Notes: generated by a model from the letters alone, not told the origin. A stretch of 64,000 nt of DNA from JACCTH01 sp036556085 (GCA_036556085.1 DATBKE010000125.1:40924-104923); one strand, 5' to 3'; positions 32,188 through 40,935 are shown, numbered from the stretch's first letter. Numbers and translations: made by a program.

Positions 32188-33350
32188 CCGCCAAGGTGAC
32201 TTCGATCGCCCGGGTCCGAAACGCGGCCCGCAAACGTGACGAGACGGCCACGGTCAACGGCCGTCTGATTGTGGTTCTCGCCTCGGTCGTGTTGGTGTTA
32301 CTCGTGATCGGCCTTGGAGAGCTCATGTCGGCTTCATCGATTCGGGGCATCGCCGACGCCTCGGATCGATTCTTCTATCTCAAGCGCCAGCTGGTCGGAC
32401 TCGGCATCGGGCTGGTGGCGCTGCTCGTCGTGGTTCGAATTCCGTACCAGGCGTACCGCCGCATCGCCTATCCGATCTTCTTCATCAGCCTGGCCGGGCT
32501 GCTGGCCGTTTTCATCACCGGCGTCTCCCGCAACGGCTCCCGGCGCTGGCTCGACCTGGGCATTGTCACCTTTCAGCCCTCCGAGATCTCAAAGCTGGCG
32601 GTGATCATCGCTCTCGCCACCATCTTCGAGAAGAAGGGCAGCCTGCTAATCGATCGCGGGCACTTCTTTGCCCCCATCGGATTGATCGTCGGGTCGACTG
32701 CGCTTTTGATCATGTTGCAACCCGACCTGGGGACCACCTTGGTGATGGCGGCGGCGGCGATGTCGGTGATCCTCGTCTCCCGGGCGCCGCTTCGATACGT
32801 CGCCGTTCTGGGGGCGTCCTCGCTGGCGGCCGCGTTGATCCTGGCCGTGAGCGAGAGCTATCGCGCCGACCGCATCACCTCGTTCCTCGACCCCTGGGCC
32901 GACCCCAACGGGACCGGATACCAGGTCATCCAGGGGTTCTACGCCCTCGGCACGGGGGGGCTGTTCGGGGTCGGCCTCGGGGCGAGCCGTTCTCGGTGGG
33001 CGATTCTTCCCAACGCCCATACCGACTTCATATTCGCCATCATCGGAGAGGAGACCGGGCTCGTCGGCGCTCTCGGAGTCATTGCGTTATGTCTCTTCAT
33101 TGCCCTGTGCGGGTGGTCGATCGCCGCTCGGGCGCCCGACCGGTTCGGACGGATGCTGGCGGCAGGCATCTGTGGGTGGCTTTCCTTTCAGGCACTGGCC
33201 AACATCGGCGGCGTCCTCGGCGTGCTCCCCATCACGGGCATCGTTCTCCCCTTTGTCAGCTACGGGGCCACTGCTCTCATCACCTCGCTGGCCGCGGTCG
33301 GGATCCTGATCAATATCGCCCGGCAAGGCCGTGTCAGCCCGAGTCGTTAG
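32184..33350 (+). CDS. ftsW: Septal peptidoglycan glycosyltransferase FtsW
   Basis: A 388-residue SEDS-family polymerase with ten or so membrane helices. Motifs: RNGSRRWLDLGIVTFQPSEI, LQPDLGTTLVMAA, the extracellular-loop segment ADPNGTGYQVIQGFYALGTGG, LPNAHTDFIFAIIGEETG, and the closing GIVLPFVSYGATALITSLAA. It pairs with FtsI at the septum. The ATG at 32184 (ATGA overlap with murD) gives a 35-residue basic cytoplasmic N-terminus; an upstream open frame lies inside murD and is a shadow. Confidence 0.93.
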   Translation: MTAKVTSIARVRNAARKRDETATVNGRLIVVLASVVLVLLVIGLGELMSASSIRGIADASDRFFYLKRQLVGLGIGLVALLVVVRIPYQAYRRIAYPIFFISLAGLLAVFITGVSRNGSRRWLDLGIVTFQPSEISKLAVIIALATIFEKKGSLLIDRGHFFAPIGLIVGSTALLIMLQPDLGTTLVMAAAAMSVILVSRAPLRYVAVLGASSLAAALILAVSESYRADRITSFLDPWADPNGTGYQVIQGFYALGTGGLFGVGLGASRSRWAILPNAHTDFIFAIIGEETGLVGALGVIALCLFIALCGWSIAARAPDRFGRMLAAGICGWLSFQALANIGGVLGVLPITGIVLPFVSYGATALITSLAAVGILINIARQGRVSPSR

Positions 33351-33358
33351 ACCGAGCC

Positions 33359-34435
33359 ATGTCCTATCTCATCGCGGCCGCCGGTACCGGCGGGCACGTC
33401 TTTCCCGGATTGGCGGTGGGCGAGGCCCTGGTCGAACTTGGCACCGATCGCGATCAGGTGCTCTTTGTCGGCGGCGACCGATTGGAGAAAGAGGTCTATC
33501 CGGAGGCAGGATTCCCATTCTTGGGGATCGAACTCGCCGGTCTGAAACGAGAGCTGACCGTGGAAAATCTGAAGTTGCCGCAGACGATCTGGCGAGCGTC
33601 GGTTCGGATCGGAAGGGCCATGGCAGAGCGAGGTGTGAGCATGGCTCTGGGAATGGGCGGCTACGTCACGGTGCCAATGGCGATGGCGGCTCGGCGCCGG
33701 GGAGTGCCATTCTTCGTCGCCGAGCAGAACGCCGCCGCCGGGCTCGCCAACCGATTCGCCGCTCGCTGGGCGATAAGGGCTTTCGGATCCTTTCCTGTCA
33801 CCGAGGGTTTGCCCGGAGCCGAATGGATCGGCAATCCGATCCGAACTCCACTTCGGCTCTTCGACCGTTCCCGCTTGCGAAACGAATCCCGCCGGCATTT
33901 CCAGGTCGACCAAAGCGCGGTGGTGGTCGGAGTGATTGGCGGGAGTCTGGGAGCTGGGGCTCTCAATCGAGTGGCGGCGATCCTGGCCGCCTCCTCCCCC
34001 GATTACGCGATCATCAATCTCTGTGGGACCGCCAATCTGGCGGAACAGCAGGAACTTGCAGAGGCCAGCCCGGCCAGATGGATCGTGCGGGGTTTCGAGC
34101 CGCGCATCGAGCTCTTCTATGCCGCCGTCGACGCGGTTGTGGCCCGGGCTGGGGGAGCGGTGGCCGAGCTCACTGCCACTGCCACGCCGGCGGTCCTGAT
34201 CCCGGGAGGGTTCGGGTCGGGGGGCCATCAGGAGGCCAACGCAGCTTTCCTCGCCGCAGCCGGGGCAGCAGTGCTTCTTTCGGAGGATCGAATCGAGGAA
34301 AGCCCCCGGGTGGTGGCCGAGCTGCTCTCTTCGTCATCGCTCTCCCGGATGAGCAAGGCCACTAAGACATTGGCTCGACCCAACGCCGCCCTTGATATCG
34401 CCACCGCCATGCGAGCGGCCTTCGAGGCGTCATGA
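33359..34435 (+). CDS. murG: UDP-GlcNAc:lipid I N-acetylglucosaminyltransferase
   Basis: MurG makes lipid II on the inner membrane face. The 358-residue GT-B protein shows AAAGTGGHVFPGLAVG near the N-terminus, GMGGYVTVPMAMAARR, EQNAAAGLANR, GGSLGAGALNR in the second domain, and RAGGAVAELTATATPAVLIP with the donor-binding end GGHQEANAAFLA. The start is the ATG 8 bp after ftsW. Its stop overlaps murC (ATGA). Confidence 0.94.
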   Translation: MSYLIAAAGTGGHVFPGLAVGEALVELGTDRDQVLFVGGDRLEKEVYPEAGFPFLGIELAGLKRELTVENLKLPQTIWRASVRIGRAMAERGVSMALGMGGYVTVPMAMAARRRGVPFFVAEQNAAAGLANRFAARWAIRAFGSFPVTEGLPGAEWIGNPIRTPLRLFDRSRLRNESRRHFQVDQSAVVVGVIGGSLGAGALNRVAAILAASSPDYAIINLCGTANLAEQQELAEASPARWIVRGFEPRIELFYAAVDAVVARAGGAVAELTATATPAVLIPGGFGSGGHQEANAAFLAAAGAAVLLSEDRIEESPRVVAELLSSSSLSRMSKATKTLARPNAALDIATAMRAAFEAS

Positions 34436-35883
34436 TCATCGGTTCTGAGCTCGTCGGTCGGAGACGAATCCACCTCGTTGGAGCCTCTGGAGCCGGGATG
34501 AGCGCCCTGGCCAAGCTTCTCCATCAGGCCCGCCAGCAGCCGGAATCGACCTGGATCATCACCGGCTCCGATCTCAGGGCCGGAGTCGAGCTGGGCGGAC
34601 TTGCGGCCCTCGGAATCGAAACCTGGTCGGGTCATCAGCCCCATCGGGTCGATGGTGCCGAACTGGTGGTTGCCTCGTCAGCGGTTCCGGAGTCCGATCC
34701 CGAGTTGGCCCGGGCACGCCAGCTGGGGATTCCCATCTGGCGCCGACCCGAGCTGCTCTCCGCCCTGACCAGGGCGGTGCCCACCGTTGGTGCGACCGGC
34801 ACACATGGCAAGACGACGACCACGGCCCTCCTCCTCCTCGGGGCCCGCGAGCTCGGTCTCGATCCCAGCTTCGTGGTCGGAGGCGACCTGATCGACCTCG
34901 CCACCAATGCCCATTACGGACAAACCCCGCTCTTCGTTCTGGAGGTCGACGAGGCCTTCGGCACCTTCGAGTCGGTCAGCCTGTCGGGTTTGATCGTTAC
35001 CAGCGTCGAGCCCGAGCATCTCGACTTCTTCGGAACCGCCACGGAGATGGAGGCGGCCTTCTCGAGAGTGGCCTCCTCCGTTTCCGGCCCCGTGCTCTGC
35101 TGTGCCGACGACGAGGGATCGCTGCGCCTCAGCCGCCAGACAGGGGCGCGGACATATGGGTTCGATGAGCAAGCCGATTGGTCGATCGCCGCGTTGCAGC
35201 TCTCGGGCGATGCGACCGAGTTCGAGTTGAAGTCGCCTGAGATGGCAGAGTCTTTTCCGGTCCGGGTCCGTCGCCCCGGTCGGCATGTCGCCCAGAACGC
35301 GGCGGGAGTGCTGGCCCTGTTAGCAGAGCTCGGCTACGACCCCCGCCTGGCGGCGCCGGGCCTGGCCCGATTCGGAGGCGTGAAACGACGGTTCGAGTAT
35401 CGCGGAATAGTTAAAGGGGTGAAGTTCATCGATGACTACGCCCATCACCCCACCGAAGTCGTTGCCACGATTGCCGCCACCAGGCTGCAACGGCCGCGCC
35501 GGTTGTGGGCGGTGTTCCAGCCCCACCTCTACTCGCGAACCGAGGCCCTTTACAACGAGTTCGGCCAAGCGCTCACCGGGGGAGATCGAGTGGTGGTGAC
35601 CGATGTCTATGCCGCTCGCGAGCTCCCAGTGGCGGGGGTCACCGGCGAGCTCGTCGCCCAAGCGGCCCGCGACGCCGGAGCCAATGTCCTGTATGTGCCT
35701 CACCGGGGTGAGATCGCATCCACCCTGGCGCCCCTCCTCAGCGACGGCGATCTGGTGTTGACGATGGGCGCCGGCGACATCACCCACCTTCCCAGTGAGC
35801 TAGCCGGGTACTTGATGGGGACCACCCCCCTCCCGGCTGCGCCGGCACTCTCCCCTGAGGGGGGAGAAACGGAAGCTTCATGA
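34432..35883 (+). CDS. murC: UDP-MurNAc:L-alanine ligase
   Basis: MurC adds L-alanine, the first committed stem residue. The 483-residue protein has RRIHLVGASGAGMSALA, ATGTHGKTTTTALLL, EVDEAFGTFESV, EPEHLDFFGTATEME, and DDYAHHPTEVVATI, the His-rich MurC motif, with QPHLYSRTEAL following. The last residues after LAGYLMG (TTPLPAAPALSPEGGETEAS) are encoded by a palindromic repeat like those at 23.9 and 40.9 kb, so the tail is probably a recent addition. Overlaps murB by 4 bp. Confidence 0.94.
   Translation: MIIGSELVGRRRIHLVGASGAGMSALAKLLHQARQQPESTWIITGSDLRAGVELGGLAALGIETWSGHQPHRVDGAELVVASSAVPESDPELARARQLGIPIWRRPELLSALTRAVPTVGATGTHGKTTTTALLLLGARELGLDPSFVVGGDLIDLATNAHYGQTPLFVLEVDEAFGTFESVSLSGLIVTSVEPEHLDFFGTATEMEAAFSRVASSVSGPVLCCADDEGSLRLSRQTGARTYGFDEQADWSIAALQLSGDATEFELKSPEMAESFPVRVRRPGRHVAQNAAGVLALLAELGYDPRLAAPGLARFGGVKRRFEYRGIVKGVKFIDDYAHHPTEVVATIAATRLQRPRRLWAVFQPHLYSRTEALYNEFGQALTGGDRVVVTDVYAARELPVAGVTGELVAQAARDAGANVLYVPHRGEIASTLAPLLSDGDLVLTMGAGDITHLPSELAGYLMGTTPLPAAPALSPEGGETEAS
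35825..35870. repeat. Double-hairpin repeat, copy R3, inside the murC end
   Basis: CCGGC-TGC-GCCGG (35833-35845), then CTCCCC-TGAGG-GGGGAG type pairing (35850-35866), then GAAAC, in the same order as copy R2 at 40846-40910 but with a shorter second loop. It is read as the C-terminal tail of MurC and ends 10 bp before the murB ATG. Confidence 0.6.
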
Positions 35884-36791
35884 CCGATCCCTGGCGGAGG
35901 TTGATTTCGACGGGGGAGGCCCGGGCCGGGGTTGAACTCGGAGGCTTGACCACGTACAAGCTGGGGGGGCCAGCGGCCTACTTCGTCGAGGCCAACGACG
36001 TCTCGACACTGGCCGCCATTGCCGAGGCCCTGGCTTCCTCGCCCCTGCCGGTCCTGATCCTCGGAAGAGGGAGCAACCTGGTCATCTCCGACGACGGGTT
36101 TCCCGGGGTCGTGATCAGGCTGGGGCGGCGATTCGCCGCGATCGAGATTGGAGAGGTGGTCGTCGCCGGGGGAGCGGCTGGGTTGCCCCAGGTCGCCCGC
36201 ACCGCCACCGCTGCCGCTCGCCGGGGTGTCGAATTCATGATCGGGATTCCTGGCACCGTGGGCGGGGGGGTGCGTCAGAACGCCGGCTGCTTCGGAAGTG
36301 AGATGGTCGATGTCCTCGAGGCGGTCGAGCTCTTCGACCTCGGCCGTGGGGAAACAAGGAGGATGCGGGCGGGTGATCTGGCCATGGCCTACCGGCAGAC
36401 GAACGTTGCCTCCACCCAGATCATCCTCGAAGCCCGCTTTGGAACCGAAGCCGGAGATCCGGAAGAAGGGGCCGCCAAGATCCGCGAGATCACCCGGTGG
36501 CGCCGACTTCATCAGCCCGGCGGAACACTCAATGCCGGCTCGGTTTTCAAGAACCCGCCCGGGGACTCGGCCGGCCGCATCATCGACAGCCTCGGACTGA
36601 AAGGGACCGCGGTGGGGGGAGCGTCGGTTTCCGAGAAGCACGCCAACTTCTTCGTGGCAATGCCGGGCACTAAGGCCTCCGAGGTTTACCTTCTAGTGGA
36701 GAAAGTACGGGAGGCGGTGAAAGCTCAAACCGGCATCGATCTCGAACCAGAGATCTGCTTCGCCGGCCGATTCCCAGATAGGGGTGACTGA
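35880..36791 (+). CDS. murB: UDP-N-acetylenolpyruvoylglucosamine reductase
   Basis: MurB reduces the enolpyruvyl group to make UDP-MurNAc, using FAD and NADPH. The 303-residue protein shows TTYKLGGPAAYFVEA, LGRGSNLVISDDGFPG, GIPGTVGGGVRQNAG, YRQT (type II family, without the extra Tyr loop of E. coli), GSVFKNPPGDSAGRIID (catalytic Ser) and EKHANFFVA. The ATG overlaps the murC stop. The family's final Glu is in LEPEICFAG. Confidence 0.94.
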   Translation: MTDPWRRLISTGEARAGVELGGLTTYKLGGPAAYFVEANDVSTLAAIAEALASSPLPVLILGRGSNLVISDDGFPGVVIRLGRRFAAIEIGEVVVAGGAAGLPQVARTATAAARRGVEFMIGIPGTVGGGVRQNAGCFGSEMVDVLEAVELFDLGRGETRRMRAGDLAMAYRQTNVASTQIILEARFGTEAGDPEEGAAKIREITRWRRLHQPGGTLNAGSVFKNPPGDSAGRIIDSLGLKGTAVGGASVSEKHANFFVAMPGTKASEVYLLVEKVREAVKAQTGIDLEPEICFAGRFPDRGD

Positions 36792-36794
36792 GCG

Positions 36795-37526
36795 GTGGAT
36801 CGGCGACTGGAAAAGCGGCGACGAGAGGTGGCTGAGGGCCAGGCGCGATCCGGGCTCTCCAAACTCCTGGTGGTCTTGATCCTGGCTTCGATCGCAGGGT
36901 TGGCGACGTGGCTGTTTCGCTCGCCGGTCCTCGCGGTCCACCGAATCGTCGTGGCCGGAGCCCCGCCTCATCTCACCGAGGAGGTCCGAAGCTCATCGGG
37001 CATCGCTCCCGGAGAACCGCTGATCTCGGTCCGCCCGGCGGAAGTCGAGGCGGTCCTCCGAGACAACCCTTGGATATCGGAGGCGGAGGTGACCTTGCAG
37101 TGGCCCCAGCAGGTACTCATCGAAATCACTCCTCGGCTCCCGGTCGCCTGGCTTGAGGAAGGGCCGAACTGGAGCCTGGTGGGAGCGGACGCCGTGGTCC
37201 TCGAGACCGCCATGGAGGCGGGGTCCGAACTCCCCACGCTGCGCGCCCAGGCGGAGGTTGCCAAACTGGCCGGCCTCGCCTTTCTGGCGGAGTTGGGACC
37301 TCTCCGCTTTCCGGGGGCGCTCGTCGAGCAGCGTCAGGGGGAGTTGTGGGCACAGATCGGCGGACATCTGATCCGCTTGGGAAGGCCGGTCGATATGGAA
37401 GCCAAGGCCAGAGCGCTGCACGCTCTCCTCGGTCAAGGGATCGCCGACGGGGCTGCGATCAGCCTGGTCGCCCCCACCCGACCCGCCGTCTACCTCGAAA
37501 ACGCTCAGCCTCAGGTTGAGCCTTAG
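36795..37526 (+). CDS. ftsQ: Cell-division protein FtsQ (POTRA domain)
   Basis: A 243-residue bitopic membrane protein: basic N-terminus RRLEKRRREVAEGQ, one membrane helix at about 22-43 (LSKLLVVLILASIAGLATWL), and a POTRA domain from VLAVHRIVVAGAPPHLTEEV to VLIEITPRLPVAW. The FtsQ/DivIB C-terminal region follows (LVGADAVVLE to ISLVAPTRPAVY). GTG start 3 bp after the murB stop. Position before ftsZ supports the call. Confidence 0.88.
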   Translation: MDRRLEKRRREVAEGQARSGLSKLLVVLILASIAGLATWLFRSPVLAVHRIVVAGAPPHLTEEVRSSSGIAPGEPLISVRPAEVEAVLRDNPWISEAEVTLQWPQQVLIEITPRLPVAWLEEGPNWSLVGADAVVLETAMEAGSELPTLRAQAEVAKLAGLAFLAELGPLRFPGALVEQRQGELWAQIGGHLIRLGRPVDMEAKARALHALLGQGIADGAAISLVAPTRPAVYLENAQPQVEP

Positions 37527-37626
37527 AGGTGGTGGGTTTACATTCCAGAACCGCCGCACTAAACCTCTACCTCACCTTTCATCAGGTTCACTTTCTTTTC
37601 GCGATCTCAGCTAGGGGTTACACACC
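37527..37626 (+). promoter_or_regulatory. ftsQ-ftsZ spacer with weak promoter candidate
   Basis: This 100-bp spacer is the least GC-rich part of the dcw cluster. TTTACA (37537-37542) and TAAACC (37560-37565) are 17 bp apart and could form a weak ftsZ promoter; the -10 matches only three of six. GGTTTA/TAAACC also form a small inverted repeat. TAGGGG before the ATG is the ribosome-binding site. Confidence 0.3.
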
Positions 37627-38655
37627 ATGAACGCACGCACCGCCGCCCAACCGTCGGGCTATCTGGCCGTAATCAAAGTCGTCGGAGTCGGAGGAGGAGG
37701 CGTCAACGCGGTCAACCGGATGATCGAGGCGGGCGTGAGAGGGGTGGAGTTCATCGCCCTCAACACCGACGCCCAGGCCCTTTTGATGTCGGATGCGGAC
37801 GTGAAATTGGACATCGGCCGCGAGGTAACCCGAGGTCTGGGAGCGGGAGCGAATCCGGAGGTGGGCCGGGCCGCCGCCGAGGGACATCGCTCCGAGTTGG
37901 AAGAGGTTTTGAAAGGTGCCGACATGGTGTTCATCACCGCCGGGGAGGGGGGCGGGACCGGGACCGGCGGGGCGCCGGTGGTGGCGGAAGTTGCTCGCAG
38001 TCTGGGGTCGCTCACGGTTGGAGTCGTCACCCGTCCCTTCGGTTTCGAGGGCCGGCGTCGGGCGCTTCATGCCGAACAGGGCATCCAAGGGTTGCGCGAC
38101 GCGGTAGACACCCTGATCGTGATCCCCAACGACCGGCTGCTCGATGTGGCCGACCCGAAGGCTCCGATGACCGAGACCTTCCGCCTCGCCGACGACGTTT
38201 TGATGAACGGCGTCAAGGGCATCACCGACCTCATCACCACCCCCGGTTTGATCAATGTCGACTTCGCCGATGTCAAGACCGTCATGTCCGATGCCGGGAC
38301 TGCGGTCATGGGCATCGGCCGTGGCACCGGTGACGAGCGGGCGCCGCAGGCAGCTCAGCGAGCGATCTCCTCACCGCTGCTGGAAACCTCCATGGAGGGA
38401 GCCCGGGGAGTTCTGCTGTGCGTGGCTGGCCCCTCGTCGATGACCCTTCACGAGGCAACGAAGGCCGCCCAAACCGTTTCCGGTCACGCCGACGAGGACG
38501 CCGAGATCATCTTCGGAGCCATCATCGATGACAATCTCGGCGAGGAGATGAGAGTGACCGTGATTGCCGCTGGGTTCGATCGCAAGGCCCGGACCCGGAC
38601 CCTCGGCCAGACCCACCACGACTCAGTCGAGATCCCTTCCTTCGTGCAGGGATGA
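37627..38655 (+). CDS. ftsZ: Cell-division GTPase FtsZ with very short linker
   Basis: FtsZ polymerises into the septal ring. The 342-residue protein has VVGVGGGGVNAVNRM, the tubulin signature GGGTGTG (108-114), RRRALHAEQGIQ, and the T7 loop NVDFADVKTVM (210-220). The globular part ends near residue 317; only about 15 residues separate it from the C-terminal peptide VEIPSFVQG, far less than the 50 or more common in actinobacterial FtsZ. The peptide should bind SepF, encoded nearby, since no FtsA is present. Overlaps pgeF by 4 bp. Confidence 0.95.
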   Translation: MNARTAAQPSGYLAVIKVVGVGGGGVNAVNRMIEAGVRGVEFIALNTDAQALLMSDADVKLDIGREVTRGLGAGANPEVGRAAAEGHRSELEEVLKGADMVFITAGEGGGTGTGGAPVVAEVARSLGSLTVGVVTRPFGFEGRRRALHAEQGIQGLRDAVDTLIVIPNDRLLDVADPKAPMTETFRLADDVLMNGVKGITDLITTPGLINVDFADVKTVMSDAGTAVMGIGRGTGDERAPQAAQRAISSPLLETSMEGARGVLLCVAGPSSMTLHEATKAAQTVSGHADEDAEIIFGAIIDDNLGEEMRVTVIAAGFDRKARTRTLGQTHHDSVEIPSFVQG

Positions 38656-39308
38656 GCTCTGCTCCGGCGCCCTCGCATGCGCCGGTGCGATTCGCCTTCA
38701 GCACCGCCGCTGATGGCGACCTGCGAGAAAGCCAAGACAACCGCGAACGCTTCGCCCGCAAGGTCGGCGCCCCGCATTCCTGGGCTGAGGCGCGCCAGGT
38801 GCACGGCTCGGAGGTCGTCGAGGTCACCGGGCCCGGAATGTGGGGAGAGGCCGATGCTCTATTTACCCGTTTCCCCGGCATCGCTCTGGCAGTTTTCGTC
38901 GCCGATTGCGCCGGGGTGGTTGTTACTGCCGACGGTGGCGTTGGGGTAGCTCACGCCGGTTGGCGTGGTGCGGCCGCGGGAGTCGTCGCCAGATTGGTAG
39001 AGAGGATGGAAGGAGCCGGCTTGAGGCCGGCTAGCGCTCACCTCAGCCCCTCGATCGGACCGTGTTGTTATGAGGTCGGTCCCGACGTAGCAGATCAGTT
39101 CCCGTCAGCTGTGGCCACCACCAGTGATGGAAAAGTTTCGGTCGATCTTCGCCGAGCCATCGCCACGCAGCTGCCCGTCCCGGTTGGCGAGGACAGCGGA
39201 TGCACCTTTCACGACGAGTCGTTTCTCAGCCACCGTCGTCTCGGGCATGAGGTCGGTGCGGAGAACGTGGGACGGATGGTGACGCTGGCCTGGATGGATG
39301 GACGGTGA
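38652..39308 (+). CDS. pgeF: Peptidoglycan editing factor / purine nucleosidase family (PgeF, YfiH)
   Basis: A 218-residue multicopper-polyphenol-oxidase-fold protein. Signatures are ARQVHGSEVVEV, FVADCAGVVV, VAHAGWRGAAAGV, SIGPCCYEVG, and LSHRRLGHEVG near the end. PgeF in E. coli prevents L-Ser misincorporation into the stem peptide; other members act on purine nucleosides. Its place directly after ftsZ is usual in actinobacteria and Firmicutes. The ATG overlaps the ftsZ stop and the end overlaps the next GTG (GTGA). Confidence 0.9.
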   Translation: MSSAPAPSHAPVRFAFSTAADGDLRESQDNRERFARKVGAPHSWAEARQVHGSEVVEVTGPGMWGEADALFTRFPGIALAVFVADCAGVVVTADGGVGVAHAGWRGAAAGVVARLVERMEGAGLRPASAHLSPSIGPCCYEVGPDVADQFPSAVATTSDGKVSVDLRRAIATQLPVPVGEDSGCTFHDESFLSHRRLGHEVGAENVGRMVTLAWMDGR

Positions 39309-39961
39309 GTCTCGAAGCGGTACGTTCGCGAATCGCCGAGGCGGCGGAACGGGCGGGTAGGCAACCGGAATCGGTTCGGCTGGTGGTGGTCAGCAAGGGT
39401 CAGACGCCTGAGGCTATCCGAGATCTCTACGAACAGGGTCACCGTGACTTCGGCGAGAATCGGGCCCAGGAACTCTCCGCCAAAGTAGGCCAACTCCCGT
39501 CCGACATCCGCTGGCACTTCGTTGGACCTTTGCAAACCAACAAGGTGCGTTTGGTTCGTCCCGCCGTCGATCTTCTCCATTCCCTCGACCGCATCGACCT
39601 CGTCGAGCCTTGGGTAAAAGGCCCGGGCTCACCGCCAACTGCCTTGATTCAGGTCAAGATCGGTGGAGAGGCTCAGAAGCACGGAGTCGAACCAGGCGGG
39701 GCCGGCCATCTGTGCGAGCGGGCCATCGCCGCCGGCATCGAGATCATCGGGTTGATGACCATCCCTCCACTGGTGGCCGATCCTCAGCAGGCGCGGGCCT
39801 ATTTCGATGAGCTGGCCGCGATTTCATCCGCGCTCCAGCGGCCCTTTCCTGCGGTACGCGAGCTCTCCATGGGGATGTCCGATGACTTCGAGGTGGCCAT
39901 CGCCGCCGGTGCCACGATTGTCCGGATCGGGCGGGCTATCTTTGGACCACTGCCAAACTAG
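39305..39961 (+). CDS. yggS: YggS-family PLP homeostasis protein
   Basis: A 218-residue PLP-binding barrel protein (PLPHP). The cofactor lysine is Lys31 in LVVVSKGQTPE; DFGENRAQEL, RWHFVGPLQTNK, ELSMGMSDDFEVAI and VRIGRAIFG are family motifs. It buffers pyridoxal phosphate and influences amino-acid pools, with no catalysis known. GTG start overlapping pgeF. Located between pgeF and sepF as in other actinobacteria. Confidence 0.94.
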   Translation: MSLEAVRSRIAEAAERAGRQPESVRLVVVSKGQTPEAIRDLYEQGHRDFGENRAQELSAKVGQLPSDIRWHFVGPLQTNKVRLVRPAVDLLHSLDRIDLVEPWVKGPGSPPTALIQVKIGGEAQKHGVEPGGAGHLCERAIAAGIEIIGLMTIPPLVADPQQARAYFDELAAISSALQRPFPAVRELSMGMSDDFEVAIAAGATIVRIGRAIFGPLPN

Positions 39962-39975
39962 AGGCATCCGCACCA

Positions 39976-40584
39976 ATGCCATCTTTGTTCTCTAAAGCTC
40001 TTGTTTACCTCGGGCTCGTCGACGAGGATCCCGAGGACGACCCGATCATCAACGATGACGATCGCGGCGCTCGCGGTCAGTCCCAACGTCGCTCGCCGGG
40101 CAACCGATCAGACGAGTGGGAAGACGCCGAGTATCGCCCCGCTCGCCCCGAGACCCGACGACCCGACATGAGGCGGTCAGAGACCTTTTCCCGGGTCGAA
40201 GGTCGCCGAGTGGAACCGCCGTCGTCGGCTTCGCGGACGACAGCATTTCGGTCAGAGAACGTCGACTCGCCGGTGGTCCGCGCAGTGCGGCCGGTCGATG
40301 TGCAGGCCGACATCCTGGTCGTCGAGGAGTTCGGCGATGCCAAGGTGCTGGCCGACCGCGTGCGCGATCGGGTGCCGGTGGTGCTCGATCTCCGCCGCAC
40401 CCAGCCCGATCTGGTGCGAAGAGTGATCGACTTCGGGAGCGGCCTCATCTACGCCCTCGACGGCACGATGAACAAGATCGGAGATGGCCTGGTGGTGGTG
40501 CTGCCGCCGAGGGTGGTTTTGTCTCGGGACGAGCGCAGGCGTTTGCAGCGCCTGGGGGTTTACGAACTAGACGACGAAGACTGA
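39976..40584 (+). CDS. sepF: Cell-division protein SepF
   Basis: A 202-residue protein. An N-terminal amphipathic membrane-binding helix (MPSLFSKALVYLGLVD) precedes a long acidic and Arg-rich disordered segment to about residue 105, and the globular SepF domain comprises VRPVDVQADILVVEEFGDAK to VLPPRVVLSRDERR. It anchors FtsZ to the membrane where FtsA is absent. The gene lies 14 bp after yggS. Confidence 0.93.
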   Translation: MPSLFSKALVYLGLVDEDPEDDPIINDDDRGARGQSQRRSPGNRSDEWEDAEYRPARPETRRPDMRRSETFSRVEGRRVEPPSSASRTTAFRSENVDSPVVRAVRPVDVQADILVVEEFGDAKVLADRVRDRVPVVLDLRRTQPDLVRRVIDFGSGLIYALDGTMNKIGDGLVVVLPPRVVLSRDERRRLQRLGVYELDDED

Positions 40585-40593
40585 TCGCGGCCT

Positions 40594-40845
40594 GTGGGTC
40601 TCATCTGTCTTCTGATCCAGCTCTATTCGCTGGCGGTGCTGGCCTGGGTGATCCTCTCGTGGGTGCGGGTCTCGGCCGTCCATCCCCTCGGCAAGGTGCA
40701 GGTGTTTCTCGATCGAATCATCTATCCGATCATCCTCCCTATGCGCCGCGTTATCCCGCCGTTGCGTTTGGGAATGGCGGCAATCGACCTCACCCCCTTG
40801 ATCCTGATTGTGGGACTCGGGCTCTTGCGGCGCTTTGTTTGCTGA
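40594..40845 (+). CDS. YggT-family membrane protein
   Basis: An 83-residue protein with two membrane helices (about 3-22 and 62-80) and the YggT signature YSLAVLAWVILSWVRV, then IIYPIILPMRRVIPPL with the Pro-Arg-rich turn. YggT proteins are linked to osmotic stress or division, but biochemistry is unknown. GTG start 9 bp after the sepF stop. It ends at a double-hairpin repeat. Confidence 0.88.
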   Translation: MGLICLLIQLYSLAVLAWVILSWVRVSAVHPLGKVQVFLDRIIYPIILPMRRVIPPLRLGMAAIDLTPLILIVGLGLLRRFVC

Positions 40846-40910
40846 CCCCCTCCGCCGCCTGCGGCGGCGCCTCCCCCAAACTCGCTTCGCTCGCCGGGGG
40901 AGGAAACACC
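40846..40910. repeat. Double-hairpin intergenic repeat, copy R2
   Basis: Starts at the yggT stop. First stem CCGCCGC/GCGGCGG (40852-40867); second stem CCTCCCCC (40870-40877) with GGGGGAGG (40896-40903), both perfect. The reverse complement of R1 (23916-23979) has the same order with different but still pairing stem bases. It probably terminates the dcw transcript. Confidence 0.75.
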
Positions 40911-40935
40911 CGGGGAAGCGACGCGATCTAAGTTC

